From Firmicutes bacterium HGW-Firmicutes-7 (GTDB taxonomy: Bacteria > Bacillota > Clostridia > Lachnospirales > Vallitaleaceae), in NCBI GenBank assembly GCA_002841375.1, contig PGZO01000005.1:62001-126000 (forward strand): a DNA stretch of 64,000 bases. The letters are read 5' to 3'. Shown here piece after piece: positions 46,047 through 54,109 of this stretch (position 1 is the stretch's first letter; the number at the start of each line of letters is the position of its first letter). A program made the translations under genes and the position numbers. A model generated the notes under the pieces. That model was not told the origin of the DNA and did no database searches. It worked only from the letters and a program-made list of their open reading frames with translations.

Positions 46047-47450
46047 ATGTGGAATGAAGATAAACTAAAGGAAGAATGTGGCGTTTTTGGCGTATACAAT
46101 ATGAATGATTTTGATACAGCAAGAATGACCTATTATGGATTGTTTTCCTTGCAACATAGAGGACAGGAAAGTGCTGGAATTGCAGTCAATAATTCAGGAA
46201 CGATATTATACAGAAAAGAAATGGGTATGGTAGCAGATATTTTTGATGAATACGTGCTCGATTATTTAAAAGGACATTCTGGAATAGGACATGTAAGATA
46301 TTCAACAGCAGGAGATAGTTTGGCTGAAAATGCTCAACCGCTCGTGCTAAAATATACAAAAGGACATATGGCGCTAGCCCACAATGGAAATTTAATTAAC
46401 GCTAGAAAAATTAGAACAGATCTTGAAAATCAAGGTACCATCTTTCAAACAACGACAGATTCAGAAGTTATTGCAGCATTGCTGTCTAGAAGCAGAATAA
46501 AGTACAACTCTATTGAAGATGCATTAGTTGAAGTAATGAGTATTATTAAAGGTGCTTATTCCGTCTTAGTCATGACTCCTCATAAGCTCATTGCCGCAAG
46601 AGATCCCCTTGGCATGAGACCGCTTGTAGTTGGAAAGAAACAAGATTCTTATTTTTTTTCATCTGAATCCTGTTCCTTTGATGCATTAGGTGTGGAGTTT
46701 GTTAGAGATGTTGAACCCGGTGAAATCATCATCTGTGATGCCCAGGGGCTTAGATCTATAAAAACCCATACACCTGAGAAATCCGCAATGTGCATTTTTG
46801 AATACGTTTATTTTGCAAGACCAGATAGTATTATGGAAGGTGTTGAAGTCTTTGATACACGTTTTAAAGCAGGACAAACGTTAGCAAAGGAATATCCAGT
46901 GGAAGCTGATGTTGTTGTGGCTGTACCTGATTCTGGAATTGGTGCGGCACAAGGGTATGCACATGAATCAGGCATTCCTTTTGTAAGTGGTTTTATGAAA
47001 AATCGTTATATTGGAAGAACTTTTATTCAACCAAGTCAAGGTACGAGAGAAATGGGTGTAAGCCTTAAGCTTAATCCAATAAGAAGCTTAGTAGAAGGTA
47101 AAAGAGTAATTATGATTGATGATTCCATCGTAAGAGGAACAACAAGTCGACATATTGTCAATTTATTAAAGCAGGCTGGTGCTAAAGAAGTACATGTAAG
47201 AATAAGTTCACCTCCTGTTAAATTTTCCTGCTTTTTTGGCATTGATACACCTGAGCGTAAAAAGCTCATAGCGAGCACCCATGAAGTAGAGGAAATACGA
47301 GAAATGATTTGTGCTGACAGCTTAGGGTATATTAGCGTTGAAGGTTTATTGAAAACTTGTGTTGGCACTAAATGTGATTTTTGTACAGCCTGTTTTGTAG
47401 GCAATTATCCAATAGATCTTGAAGATGAGGAGGTAAAACCATGTCAATAA
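46047..47450 (+). CDS. purF: Amidophosphoribosyltransferase
   Basis: A 467-residue enzyme for the committed step, PRPP plus glutamine to phosphoribosylamine. The N-terminal Ntn domain has the nucleophile Cys11 in [10 protein letters not shown] behind a ten-residue propeptide, as in the Bacillus type. The PRTase domain holds [16 protein letters not shown]. Late cysteines ([18 protein letters not shown]) fit the structural 4Fe-4S cluster of this type. GGAGGAAG precedes the ATG; the end overlaps purM by 10 bp. Confidence 0.96.
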   Translation: MWNEDKLKEECGVFGVYNMNDFDTARMTYYGLFSLQHRGQESAGIAVNNSGTILYRKEMGMVADIFDEYVLDYLKGHSGIGHVRYSTAGDSLAENAQPLVLKYTKGHMALAHNGNLINARKIRTDLENQGTIFQTTTDSEVIAALLSRSRIKYNSIEDALVEVMSIIKGAYSVLVMTPHKLIAARDPLGMRPLVVGKKQDSYFFSSESCSFDALGVEFVRDVEPGEIIICDAQGLRSIKTHTPEKSAMCIFEYVYFARPDSIMEGVEVFDTRFKAGQTLAKEYPVEADVVVAVPDSGIGAAQGYAHESGIPFVSGFMKNRYIGRTFIQPSQGTREMGVSLKLNPIRSLVEGKRVIMIDDSIVRGTTSRHIVNLLKQAGAKEVHVRISSPPVKFSCFFGIDTPERKKLIASTHEVEEIREMICADSLGYISVEGLLKTCVGTKCDFCTACFVGNYPIDLEDEEVKPCQ

Positions 47451-48466
47451 ATTATAAAGCAGCAGGCGTTGATGTTGAAGCAGGATACAAGTCAGTAGAA
47501 CTTATGAAGGAACATGTTAAAACCACGTTTACAGAATCAGTGGTTACAGATATCGGCGGGTTTGGTGGATTGTTTTCATTAGCAAAACATAAAATGGAAG
47601 AACCAATTTTAGTATCTGGTACGGATGGAGTTGGAACGAAGCTTAAAATTGCTTTTGTATTAGACAAACATGACACGATCGGTATTGATTGTGTTGCAAT
47701 GTGCGTAAATGATATTATCTGTTCAGGAGCAGAACCGTTATTTTTCTTAGACTATATTGCATGTGGTAAAAATGTTCCAGAAAAAATTGCAACGATCGTT
47801 GGCGGAATAGCTGAAGGATGTAGACAATCAGGGGCAGCATTAATTGGGGGAGAGACAGCAGAAATGCCAGGCTTTTACTCCGTTGAGGAATATGATTTAG
47901 CTGGATTCGCAGTAGGAATCGTTGACAAAAAAGAGATGATAGATGGAACAAAGATTGTTGAAGGAGATGTGCTTCTAGGACTTCCTTCTTCAGGTATTCA
48001 TAGTAATGGCTATTCATTGGTTAGAAAACTATTCGAACCGACTGCTGAAAAGCTGTCAGTATTTGTTGAAGATCTTGGAACAACAATAGGCGAACAATTA
48101 ATTAAACCAACTAAAATATATGTTAAGGCAATTCAAGAATTAAAAGAGTGCGTCTCAATGAAAGCAATCAGTCATATTACAGGTGGAGGTTTCATTGAAA
48201 ACATCCCAAGAATGCTTAATGATGGATATTGTGCACGAATAAATTTAGGCACTTGGCCTATACATCCCATTTTCAACTTGATGCAGCAACTTGCAGACAT
48301 TCAAGAAAAGGATATGTACAATACGTTTAACATGGGCATAGGTATGATTATTGCAATGACAGCTCAGGATGCTGTAAAGGCTATTGATGCTTTAGAGAAA
48401 ATTGGAGAGAAGGCATACATAATCGGTACAGTTGAGAAAGGGAGCACAGGAGTAGCGTTATGCTAA
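47441..48466 (+). CDS. purM: Phosphoribosylformylglycinamidine cyclo-ligase
   Basis: A 341-residue AIR synthetase. Typical stretches are [57 protein letters not shown] and [15 protein letters not shown]. The start overlaps purF by 10 bp, with GGAGGTAAAACC as RBS; the end overlaps purN by 7 bp. Both overlaps point to coupled translation. Confidence 0.96.
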   Translation: MSINYKAAGVDVEAGYKSVELMKEHVKTTFTESVVTDIGGFGGLFSLAKHKMEEPILVSGTDGVGTKLKIAFVLDKHDTIGIDCVAMCVNDIICSGAEPLFFLDYIACGKNVPEKIATIVGGIAEGCRQSGAALIGGETAEMPGFYSVEEYDLAGFAVGIVDKKEMIDGTKIVEGDVLLGLPSSGIHSNGYSLVRKLFEPTAEKLSVFVEDLGTTIGEQLIKPTKIYVKAIQELKECVSMKAISHITGGGFIENIPRMLNDGYCARINLGTWPIHPIFNLMQQLADIQEKDMYNTFNMGIGMIIAMTAQDAVKAIDALEKIGEKAYIIGTVEKGSTGVALC

Positions 48467-49089
48467 GAGTGGGTGTATTAGTGTCAGGTGGAGGAACAAA
48501 TCTACAAGCAATTTTAGATGCTATAGATCAGGGCGTCCTTACGAACACTAATATAGTGACCGTAGTTAGTAATAGAAAAAAAGCTTATGGACTTGAGAGA
48601 GCGCGAAAATACGGCATTGAAACCCATTGTATTAGACCTATTGATTTTGAATCAAGGGAAGCCTTCAATGATGCACTAAGAGATTACTTTCTAGAGAAAG
48701 AGGTAGACCTAATCGTGTTAGCAGGTTATTTAGTCGTGCTAGGTGAACAATTTATTAGAGCGTTTCCTTATAAGATCCTTAACATTCATCCAGCGCTAAT
48801 TCCAGCTTTTTGTGGAAATGGATATTATGGATTAAAGGTACATGAAGCGGCGCTAGATAGAGGGGTTAAGTTAACCGGGGCAACGGTTCATTTCGTAGAT
48901 GAAGGTACAGATACAGGACCAATCGTATTACAGGCGGCAATACCAGTGTTGGCAGATGATACGCCAGAAAGCTTGCAAAAACGCGTTATGGAACAAGTAG
49001 AATGGAAGATTCTGCCTCAAGCGATAGGGCTTATCGCTTTAAATAAAATTAAAATAATAGATGGCCATGTGAAAATTGATGTGACATAG
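48460..49089 (+). CDS. purN: Phosphoribosylglycinamide formyltransferase
   Basis: A 209-residue 10-formyl-THF-dependent GAR transformylase. [38 protein letters not shown] (catalytic Asn-His) and [16 protein letters not shown] (Asp) are all present. AAAGGGAGCACAGGAG precedes the ATG inside purM. Confidence 0.95.
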   Translation: MLRVGVLVSGGGTNLQAILDAIDQGVLTNTNIVTVVSNRKKAYGLERARKYGIETHCIRPIDFESREAFNDALRDYFLEKEVDLIVLAGYLVVLGEQFIRAFPYKILNIHPALIPAFCGNGYYGLKVHEAALDRGVKLTGATVHFVDEGTDTGPIVLQAAIPVLADDTPESLQKRVMEQVEWKILPQAIGLIALNKIKIIDGHVKIDVT

Positions 49090-49104
49090 AAAGGTGGGAA
49101 TAAG

Positions 49105-50367
49105 GTGAAGGTATTAGTAGTTGGTAGTGGAGGAAGAGAACACGCTATTATATGGAAATTGTCAAAAAGTAAAAAAGTGGATAAAATATATTGCGCTCCA
49201 GGAAATGGAGGTATCTCTGAACTTGCGGAGTGTATTAATATTCCAGCAATTGAGGTTACAAAAATTGCTGATTGGGCCAAAGAAAATGAAATTGATTTAA
49301 CGGTAATAGGTATGGATGATTCGCTGATTCTTGGCATTGTGGATAGATTTGAAGAAAGAGGACTTAGAGTATTTGGACCAAGGCAAAATGCAGCAATCCT
49401 AGAAGGTAGCAAAGTATTTGCAAAAGACCTCATGAAAAAGTACAATATTCCTACAGCTGGCTATGAGGTGTTTGAAGATGCAGGGGTCGCTAAAAAATAC
49501 TTAAAAGAATGTGATTACCCTGTTGTACTTAAAGCAGATGGATTAGCACTTGGTAAAGGTGTACTGATTTGTCATTGTGTCGAAGAAGCATTAGACGGTG
49601 TAGACGAAATAATGGTCGATAAAAAGTTTGGTGCAGCGGGTAGCAAAATGGTCGTTGAAGAATTCATGACGGGGCCAGAAGTATCAGTTTTAACTTTTTG
49701 TGATGGAGAGCACCTTATACCTATGGTAAGTGCGCAAGATCATAAAAGAGCTTTTGACAATGATCAAGGACTAAATACTGGTGGAATGGGGACCTTTTCA
49801 CCAAGTAAGTTTTATACGGAAGATCTTTCTCAGCAATGTTATGAAGAACTGTTCCTACCTTCTTTAAAAGCAATGAAATTAGAAGGACGGCCTTTTACCG
49901 GTATTATATTTTTTGGCTTAATGTTAACACCTAATGGACCCAAACTTTTAGAATATAATGCACGCTTTGGTGATCCTGAAGCACAGGTAGTGCTTACAAG
50001 GCTAAAGACCGATTTAATAGATGTATTTAATGCAGCAATTGATGGAAGATTGAATGAGCTTACATTAGAATGGGAGGATAATAGTACCGTTTGTGTGGTG
50101 CTGGCTTCGGGCGGATATCCATTAGCCTATGAAAAGGGCTATGAAATTACTGGACTGGATCAGCAAAAGAATAAGGAGGATATTATAATTTTCCATGCAG
50201 GAACAGCGTTAAAAGAAGGCAAATATGTGACAAATGGTGGACGGGTATTAGGGGTTACCGCTAAGGGTAAGGATATGAATGAAGCAAGAGAAAAGGCTTA
50301 CAAGGCTGTTAGTGAAATTGATTTCCTATACAAACAATATAGAACTGACATCGGCATAAAAAGGTAG
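49105..50367 (+). CDS. purD: Phosphoribosylamine-glycine ligase
   Basis: A 420-residue GAR synthetase with an ATP-grasp core. VLVVGSGGREHAIIWKLSKS opens the protein; CDYPVVLKADGLALGKGV, AQDHKRAFDNDQGLNTGGMG and EYNARFGDPEAQVVL are diagnostic. It is the last gene of the operon. purH, purL, purQ and purS are not in this window and must lie elsewhere. The GTG at 49105 follows AAAGGTGGGAATAAG. Confidence 0.95.
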   Translation: MKVLVVGSGGREHAIIWKLSKSKKVDKIYCAPGNGGISELAECINIPAIEVTKIADWAKENEIDLTVIGMDDSLILGIVDRFEERGLRVFGPRQNAAILEGSKVFAKDLMKKYNIPTAGYEVFEDAGVAKKYLKECDYPVVLKADGLALGKGVLICHCVEEALDGVDEIMVDKKFGAAGSKMVVEEFMTGPEVSVLTFCDGEHLIPMVSAQDHKRAFDNDQGLNTGGMGTFSPSKFYTEDLSQQCYEELFLPSLKAMKLEGRPFTGIIFFGLMLTPNGPKLLEYNARFGDPEAQVVLTRLKTDLIDVFNAAIDGRLNELTLEWEDNSTVCVVLASGGYPLAYEKGYEITGLDQQKNKEDIIIFHAGTALKEGKYVTNGGRVLGVTAKGKDMNEAREKAYKAVSEIDFLYKQYRTDIGIKR

Positions 50368-50384
50368 TTTTTTCCTTTAAATAG

Positions 50385-50413
50385 TTGACAAGCGCTATCA
50401 TTACGTGTAAAGT
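50385..50413 (+). promoter_or_regulatory. Possible yajC promoter
   Basis: TTGACA (50385-50390), a 17-bp spacer and a weak -10 TAAAGT (50408-50413); a better TATAAT starts at 50413 but is 22 bp from the -35 box. Confidence 0.4.
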
Positions 50414-50465
50414 ATAATTTCAAGAAGCATATTAAGATGCATATTTAGCTAAGGAGGAACCCCCA

Positions 50466-50813
50466 ATGAGTAATTTATTTATTTTGTTAGAAAGTGGAGC
50501 GGCAGATACTGCAACCAAAGGATCAAGTACAATGATGATGTTTTTAATATATGGTGGCTTTATTGCTTTCATGTGGTTTGTTCTTATTAGACCACAAAGA
50601 AAAAAACAAAAAGAAGTAAGTAGAATGCAAAGTGAAATTCAAATTGGACAATCTGTTTTAACTTCAGGTGGACTTTATGGTAAGGTTGTTGATACTGTTA
50701 ATGATATACTAATTGTTGAATTTGGAATGAACAAAGGCGTACGAGTACCAGTACAGAGAAGTACGGTAATGTCTGTTGCGGAACCAGATTTGACATTAGA
50801 AAAAACAGAATAA
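50466..50813 (+). CDS. yajC: Preprotein translocase subunit YajC
   Basis: A 115-residue single-span membrane protein associated with SecDF. The transmembrane segment (about residues 24-40) is followed by IRPQRKKQKE, the family signature, and the domain IQIGQSVLTSGGLYGKVV. AAGGAGGAACCCCC precedes the ATG. It lies 3.3 kb upstream of secDF with the SCIFF genes between, as in many Clostridia. A terminator follows. Confidence 0.93.
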   Translation: MSNLFILLESGAADTATKGSSTMMMFLIYGGFIAFMWFVLIRPQRKKQKEVSRMQSEIQIGQSVLTSGGLYGKVVDTVNDILIVEFGMNKGVRVPVQRSTVMSVAEPDLTLEKTE

Positions 50814-50820
50814 TAAAAGT

Positions 50821-50855
50821 AACCTCTCATTAAAAATATTGAGAGGTTTTTTTTA
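50821..50855 (+). terminator. Rho-independent terminator after yajC
   Basis: A 9-bp perfect stem, AACCTCTCA (50821-50829) with TGAGAGGTT (50840-50848), is followed by a run of T to 50854. Confidence 0.9.
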
Positions 50856-50896
50856 TCTAATGAAGGAAGGTCTCCACTGATGGCAAGCTATCATTT

Positions 50897-51754
50897 CTAT
50901 AATCTATTACATTCTTTTTTGATTGCTTCAAGCAAATCATAGGGTACTTTTAACTGACCACGACCAACACCTAGGTCAATGCCAGATTTATTTGTTCCGT
51001 GGAAATCAGAACCGCCAGTAATACATAGATTATATTGGGTTGCAAAGTTTTGCAGGTAATTGATTTCTGATTTATTATACAGTGAATATAAACCTTCAAT
51101 ACCTTTTAATCCATATTTTACAAGCTCTTGTATTAATGCGTCCAACTCTCTTAGATTTAAATGGTATAGTGTTGGATGTGCTAGAACAGCAATACCACCA
51201 CAATCAATAATCATTTGGATGGCTTTTTCGGGCGTCAACTTATGTCTTGGTATAAAGGCTACACAGCCTGTACCAATATATTTCGTAAAGGCCTCATTGA
51301 GATTTTTAATATAGCCTTTTTGTAGCAAGGCTCTTCCGAAATGAGCTCGAGTAATGATCCCATTCGTTGAATTTCTAATTACATCCTCTATCGTGAGCTT
51401 CAATCCAATTTCACAAAGCTTTTCAACCATTTTCAAATTTCTTTCATTTCTGGAATTTACAATGTCTAATAATGCATGGGCAAAATGAGGATCAGTTTCA
51501 TCAATGTACAAACCAAGGATATGGATATCACTTTTTAAATAAGGTGAATTCGTTGAAAATTCAATACCAGAAATAATTTCCAACTCATTATTTGCGCCTA
51601 GATGTTCTTTTGCTATTGATAATCCATTGGTTGTATCGTGATCGGTAATAGCAATAGCAGCTAAATTTTTGCTAAGGGCATAATCCACTAACGAACTAGG
51701 GGAATAGGTTCCGTCAGAGGCTGTAGTATGTGTGTGTAAATCTATATAGCGCAT
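50897..51754 (-). CDS. PHP-domain phosphoesterase (TrpH/RNase AM-like)
   Basis: A 285-residue PHP metallophosphoesterase. The N-terminal metal site YIDLHTHTTASDGTYSP and AITDHDTTNG, an insert, then HPTLYHL and GGSDFHGTN cover the PHP motifs in order. Characterised relatives remove phosphate from 3',5'-nucleoside bisphosphates or trim RNA 5' ends. A start 24 bp upstream (51778) is possible, but AAAGGAG (read on the minus strand) is spaced for the ATG at 51754. It is the only minus-strand gene between yajC and hemZ, in its own unit. Confidence 0.88.
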   Translation of the reverse strand: MRYIDLHTHTTASDGTYSPSSLVDYALSKNLAAIAITDHDTTNGLSIAKEHLGANNELEIISGIEFSTNSPYLKSDIHILGLYIDETDPHFAHALLDIVNSRNERNLKMVEKLCEIGLKLTIEDVIRNSTNGIITRAHFGRALLQKGYIKNLNEAFTKYIGTGCVAFIPRHKLTPEKAIQMIIDCGGIAVLAHPTLYHLNLRELDALIQELVKYGLKGIEGLYSLYNKSEINYLQNFATQYNLCITGGSDFHGTNKSGIDLGVGRGQLKVPYDLLEAIKKECNRL

Positions 51755-51832
51755 TTTTTTGCAACTCCTTTTTTTCATAAATCTTATTATACCATAATAT
51801 AATACTATATCAATATCAAAAGGGGGATTTCC

Positions 51833-52219
51833 ATGCGTGATTCAATGAAAAGTCAAGGTTTACATTTGAAGAAAATTACTTATAATATGACGAAAATTAT
51901 TTTGTTTATGTACATACTTACAGGCCTTTTACTGTTTTTATTAGCTTTTTTTATGTATAAGATGGATTTAGGCAAGAACCAAATCAATCTTGGAATTATC
52001 ATCATAATGGTAGTTTGCACGTTTGTTGGTGGAATATTAGCAGGAAAAGTAGTTAGAGAAAAAAGATTTGTTTATGGCGCAATAATTGGATTGTTATATT
52101 TTCTAATTCTTGTCATTATTTCATCTTTCATGAAGAAGGACGTTAAGCTAGAAAGCGATGCAATTACTATGTTTTTCATATGTGTTGGTAGCGGTTCATT
52201 GGGTGGGATGCTGGGCTAA
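51833..52219 (+). CDS. TIGR04086 family membrane protein
   Basis: A 128-residue protein with four predicted membrane spans (about 20-42, 50-70, 77-97 and 110-126). It has GGILAGKVVREKRFVYGAIIG in the centre and a glycine-rich end SGSLGGMLG. This fits the TIGR04086 family, which is nearly always found beside yajC and the SCIFF genes in Clostridia. Its function is unknown. AAAGGGGG precedes the ATG. Confidence 0.85.
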   Translation: MRDSMKSQGLHLKKITYNMTKIILFMYILTGLLLFLLAFFMYKMDLGKNQINLGIIIIMVVCTFVGGILAGKVVREKRFVYGAIIGLLYFLILVIISSFMKKDVKLESDAITMFFICVGSGSLGGMLG

Positions 52220-52269
52220 AGGAAGCTATGCTTAAGGGATACTCAACTTTCACATTTGCTAGAGTCTCA

Positions 52270-52376
52270 TAACCGAATGCAAGCTTCGCTTGCACATCTT
52301 TGTGGGCTTGTACGCCCATCGATGCTGGAAGAAGTACCCCTACTTGAGAAGTGCGGGTACTTCTTTCATTCGGTTA
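52270..52376. ncRNA. Cloverleaf-like structured element of unknown kind upstream of scfA
   Basis: A 10-bp closing stem (52270-52279 with 52367-52376; AACCGAATG with CATTCGGTT) surrounds three hairpins: CAAGC/GCTTG (52280-52284, 52288-52292), GTGGGC/GCCCAT (52302-52307, 52314-52319) and AAGAAGTACCC/GGGTACTTCTT (52329-52339, 52355-52365) capped by ACTT-GAG-AAGT. The block is more GC-rich than its surroundings. It lies upstream of the likely scfA promoter, with no T tract. Whether it acts as RNA or as a DNA repeat is not known; the strand is undetermined. Confidence 0.5.
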
Positions 52377-52386
52377 AATTAATGCT

Positions 52387-52414
52387 TTTATTCTATAGTA
52401 CCTTATGGTATAAT
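52387..52414 (+). promoter_or_regulatory. Probable scfA promoter
   Basis: TATAAT (52409-52414) with TTTATT (52387-52392) 16 bp upstream. A second TATAAT is at 52423-52428. The -35 boxes are weak. Confidence 0.4.
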
Positions 52415-52452
52415 ATGTTAGTTATAATATGGTTTGAAAGGAGAAAGCTTAA

Positions 52453-52596
52453 ATGAAACACGTAAAAACATTAACTGGAGCGGTACTTAACAATAGCTTG
52501 AAGAAGGGCGGATGTGGAGAATGTCAAACCTCATGTCAATCTGCTTGTAAAACTTCATGTACTGTAGGTAATCAAACTTGTGAAAATAGTAATTAA
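52453..52596 (+). CDS. scfA: SCIFF ranthipeptide precursor
   Basis: A 47-residue peptide beginning MKHVKTLTGAVLNNSLKKGG and ending TCENSN. It has six cysteines at 21, 24, 28, 32, 36 and 43, which is the six-Cys-in-45-residues (SCIFF) pattern. The precursor is modified by the radical SAM enzyme encoded just downstream, giving thioether links between Cys and nearby residues (Thr lies next to several Cys). The N-terminal leader is strongly conserved across Clostridia. AAAGGAGAAAGCTTAA precedes the ATG. SCIFF products have been linked to quorum-type signalling in some clostridia; the role here is unknown. Confidence 0.95.
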   Translation: MKHVKTLTGAVLNNSLKKGGCGECQTSCQSACKTSCTVGNQTCENSN

Positions 52597-52655
52597 TACT
52601 TAAAGCAGTGACATAAGTCGCTGCTTATCTTATTAGTTAGAAAGGGCGTAGTATT

Positions 52656-54017
52656 TTGATTCATCAATATAAAATGAAAGATATGAATATCGTATTAGAT
52701 ATTAACAGTGGAGCAGTACATATTGTTGACAATATGTTATACGATATAATTGAAAAATTAGAAATAGGACAATCCTTGCTGGAAATTTCCCAAAGCATGG
52801 CAAACGTGTATATAGAAGAAGACATCGATGAAGCTTTTGAAGAAGTCAATAAGCTTATTCAAGAAAAACAACTTTTTACAAGCAATCGTTATCATAGTGT
52901 GGTGGATACTTTTAAACAACGAGAAACTGTTGTCAAAGCATTGTGCCTACACATTGCCCATGATTGTAATCTTTCTTGTGGGTATTGTTTTGCTGAAGAA
53001 GGAGAATATCATGGAGACCGTTCGATGATGAGTCTTGAAGTTGGTAGGGAAGCAGTAGATTTTCTTCTCAACAACTCGGGAAGCAGAAAGAACCTAGAAA
53101 TTGATTTCTTCGGTGGGGAACCATTGATGAATTTTGATGTAGTTAAAGGAATCGTCGAATATGCAAAAAATAAAGAAGCGGAGTATCATAAAAACTTTCG
53201 TTTTACAATAACAACGAATGGTGTATTATTAACTGATGAAATCATCCATTTTATTAATGAAAATATGTACAATGTTGTACTGAGTATAGATGGTAGAAAA
53301 GAAGTTCATGATCTTATGAGACCTACACCTAATGGAAAAGGAAGCTATGACTTAATTTTACCTAAGTTGTTACAAGTTGCTGAAAGTAGAAATCAAAAAA
53401 ACTATTATGTAAGAGGAACCTTTACGCATAATAATTTAGATTTTGCCAATGATGTACTGCATTTAGCGGATTTAGGATTCAAACAAATTTCGGTTGAACC
53501 AGTTGTAGCACCAGATAATAGAGCATATGCCTTAAAAGAGGAAGATCTTCCAACGTTATTCGAACAATACGATTATCTGGCAGAGAAGATGCTTCATTAT
53601 AGAGAGGAAGGAAAAGAATTTAATTTTTTCCATTTTATGATTGACTTAAAGCAAGGCCCTTGCGTTTCAAAGAGAATGACAGGTTGTGGAGCAGGATCAG
53701 AGTACTTAGCTGTTACACCTGAAGGAGACTTATACCCATGTCATCAGTTTGTAGGAATTGAAGACAAGAAAATGGGATCTGTTTACGGGGGACTTAAAAG
53801 AATGGATATACAAGCTGAGTTTAAAGCCTGTAATTTATTCTCAAAAGAAGCTTGTACTAGTTGTTGGGCGAAGTTTTATTGTGGTGGTGGATGTAATGCC
53901 AATGCTTATAACTTCTTTGGAGATATACATCAGGTTTATCCAATGGCCTGTGAACTTGAGAAAAAAAGAGTAGAGTGTGCAATTTATTTAAAGGCAAGGG
54001 AAACATTTCGAATATAG
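52656..54017 (+). CDS. scfB: SCIFF radical SAM maturase
   Basis: A 453-residue radical SAM enzyme. The N-terminal ~90 residues form a peptide-recognition (RRE-like) region. The SAM cluster motif is CNLSCGYC (Cys104, 108, 111), followed by DFFGGEPLMNF and TTNGVLL. The C-terminal SPASM domain carries the auxiliary cluster ligands (GCGAGSEYLAVTPEGDLYPC, CTSCWAKFYCGGGCN). It installs thioether bridges in the SCIFF peptide encoded 59 bp upstream. Start: TTG 52656 with AAAGGGCG upstream; later in-frame ATGs would cut the recognition region. Confidence 0.95.
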   Translation: MIHQYKMKDMNIVLDINSGAVHIVDNMLYDIIEKLEIGQSLLEISQSMANVYIEEDIDEAFEEVNKLIQEKQLFTSNRYHSVVDTFKQRETVVKALCLHIAHDCNLSCGYCFAEEGEYHGDRSMMSLEVGREAVDFLLNNSGSRKNLEIDFFGGEPLMNFDVVKGIVEYAKNKEAEYHKNFRFTITTNGVLLTDEIIHFINENMYNVVLSIDGRKEVHDLMRPTPNGKGSYDLILPKLLQVAESRNQKNYYVRGTFTHNNLDFANDVLHLADLGFKQISVEPVVAPDNRAYALKEEDLPTLFEQYDYLAEKMLHYREEGKEFNFFHFMIDLKQGPCVSKRMTGCGAGSEYLAVTPEGDLYPCHQFVGIEDKKMGSVYGGLKRMDIQAEFKACNLFSKEACTSCWAKFYCGGGCNANAYNFFGDIHQVYPMACELEKKRVECAIYLKARETFRI

Positions 54018-54109
54018 GTATATTATAAAAAAACTTGACTAATAACTACATAATATTTATAATTTTTATTGAGTCTATAGAAAACATAATTAAAGGAGGA
54101 TTTATTCAA

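Noticed and set aside
52270-52376. Cloverleaf element as a tRNA gene
   Set aside because: Stem lengths and loops do not fit, there is no TTC-type T-loop, no anticodon-arm geometry and no CCA-like end.
52256-52456. Open frame of about 66 codons over the structured element before scfA
   Set aside because: No RBS, it is built from the arms of the hairpins and runs into the scfA leader; composition is not protein-like.
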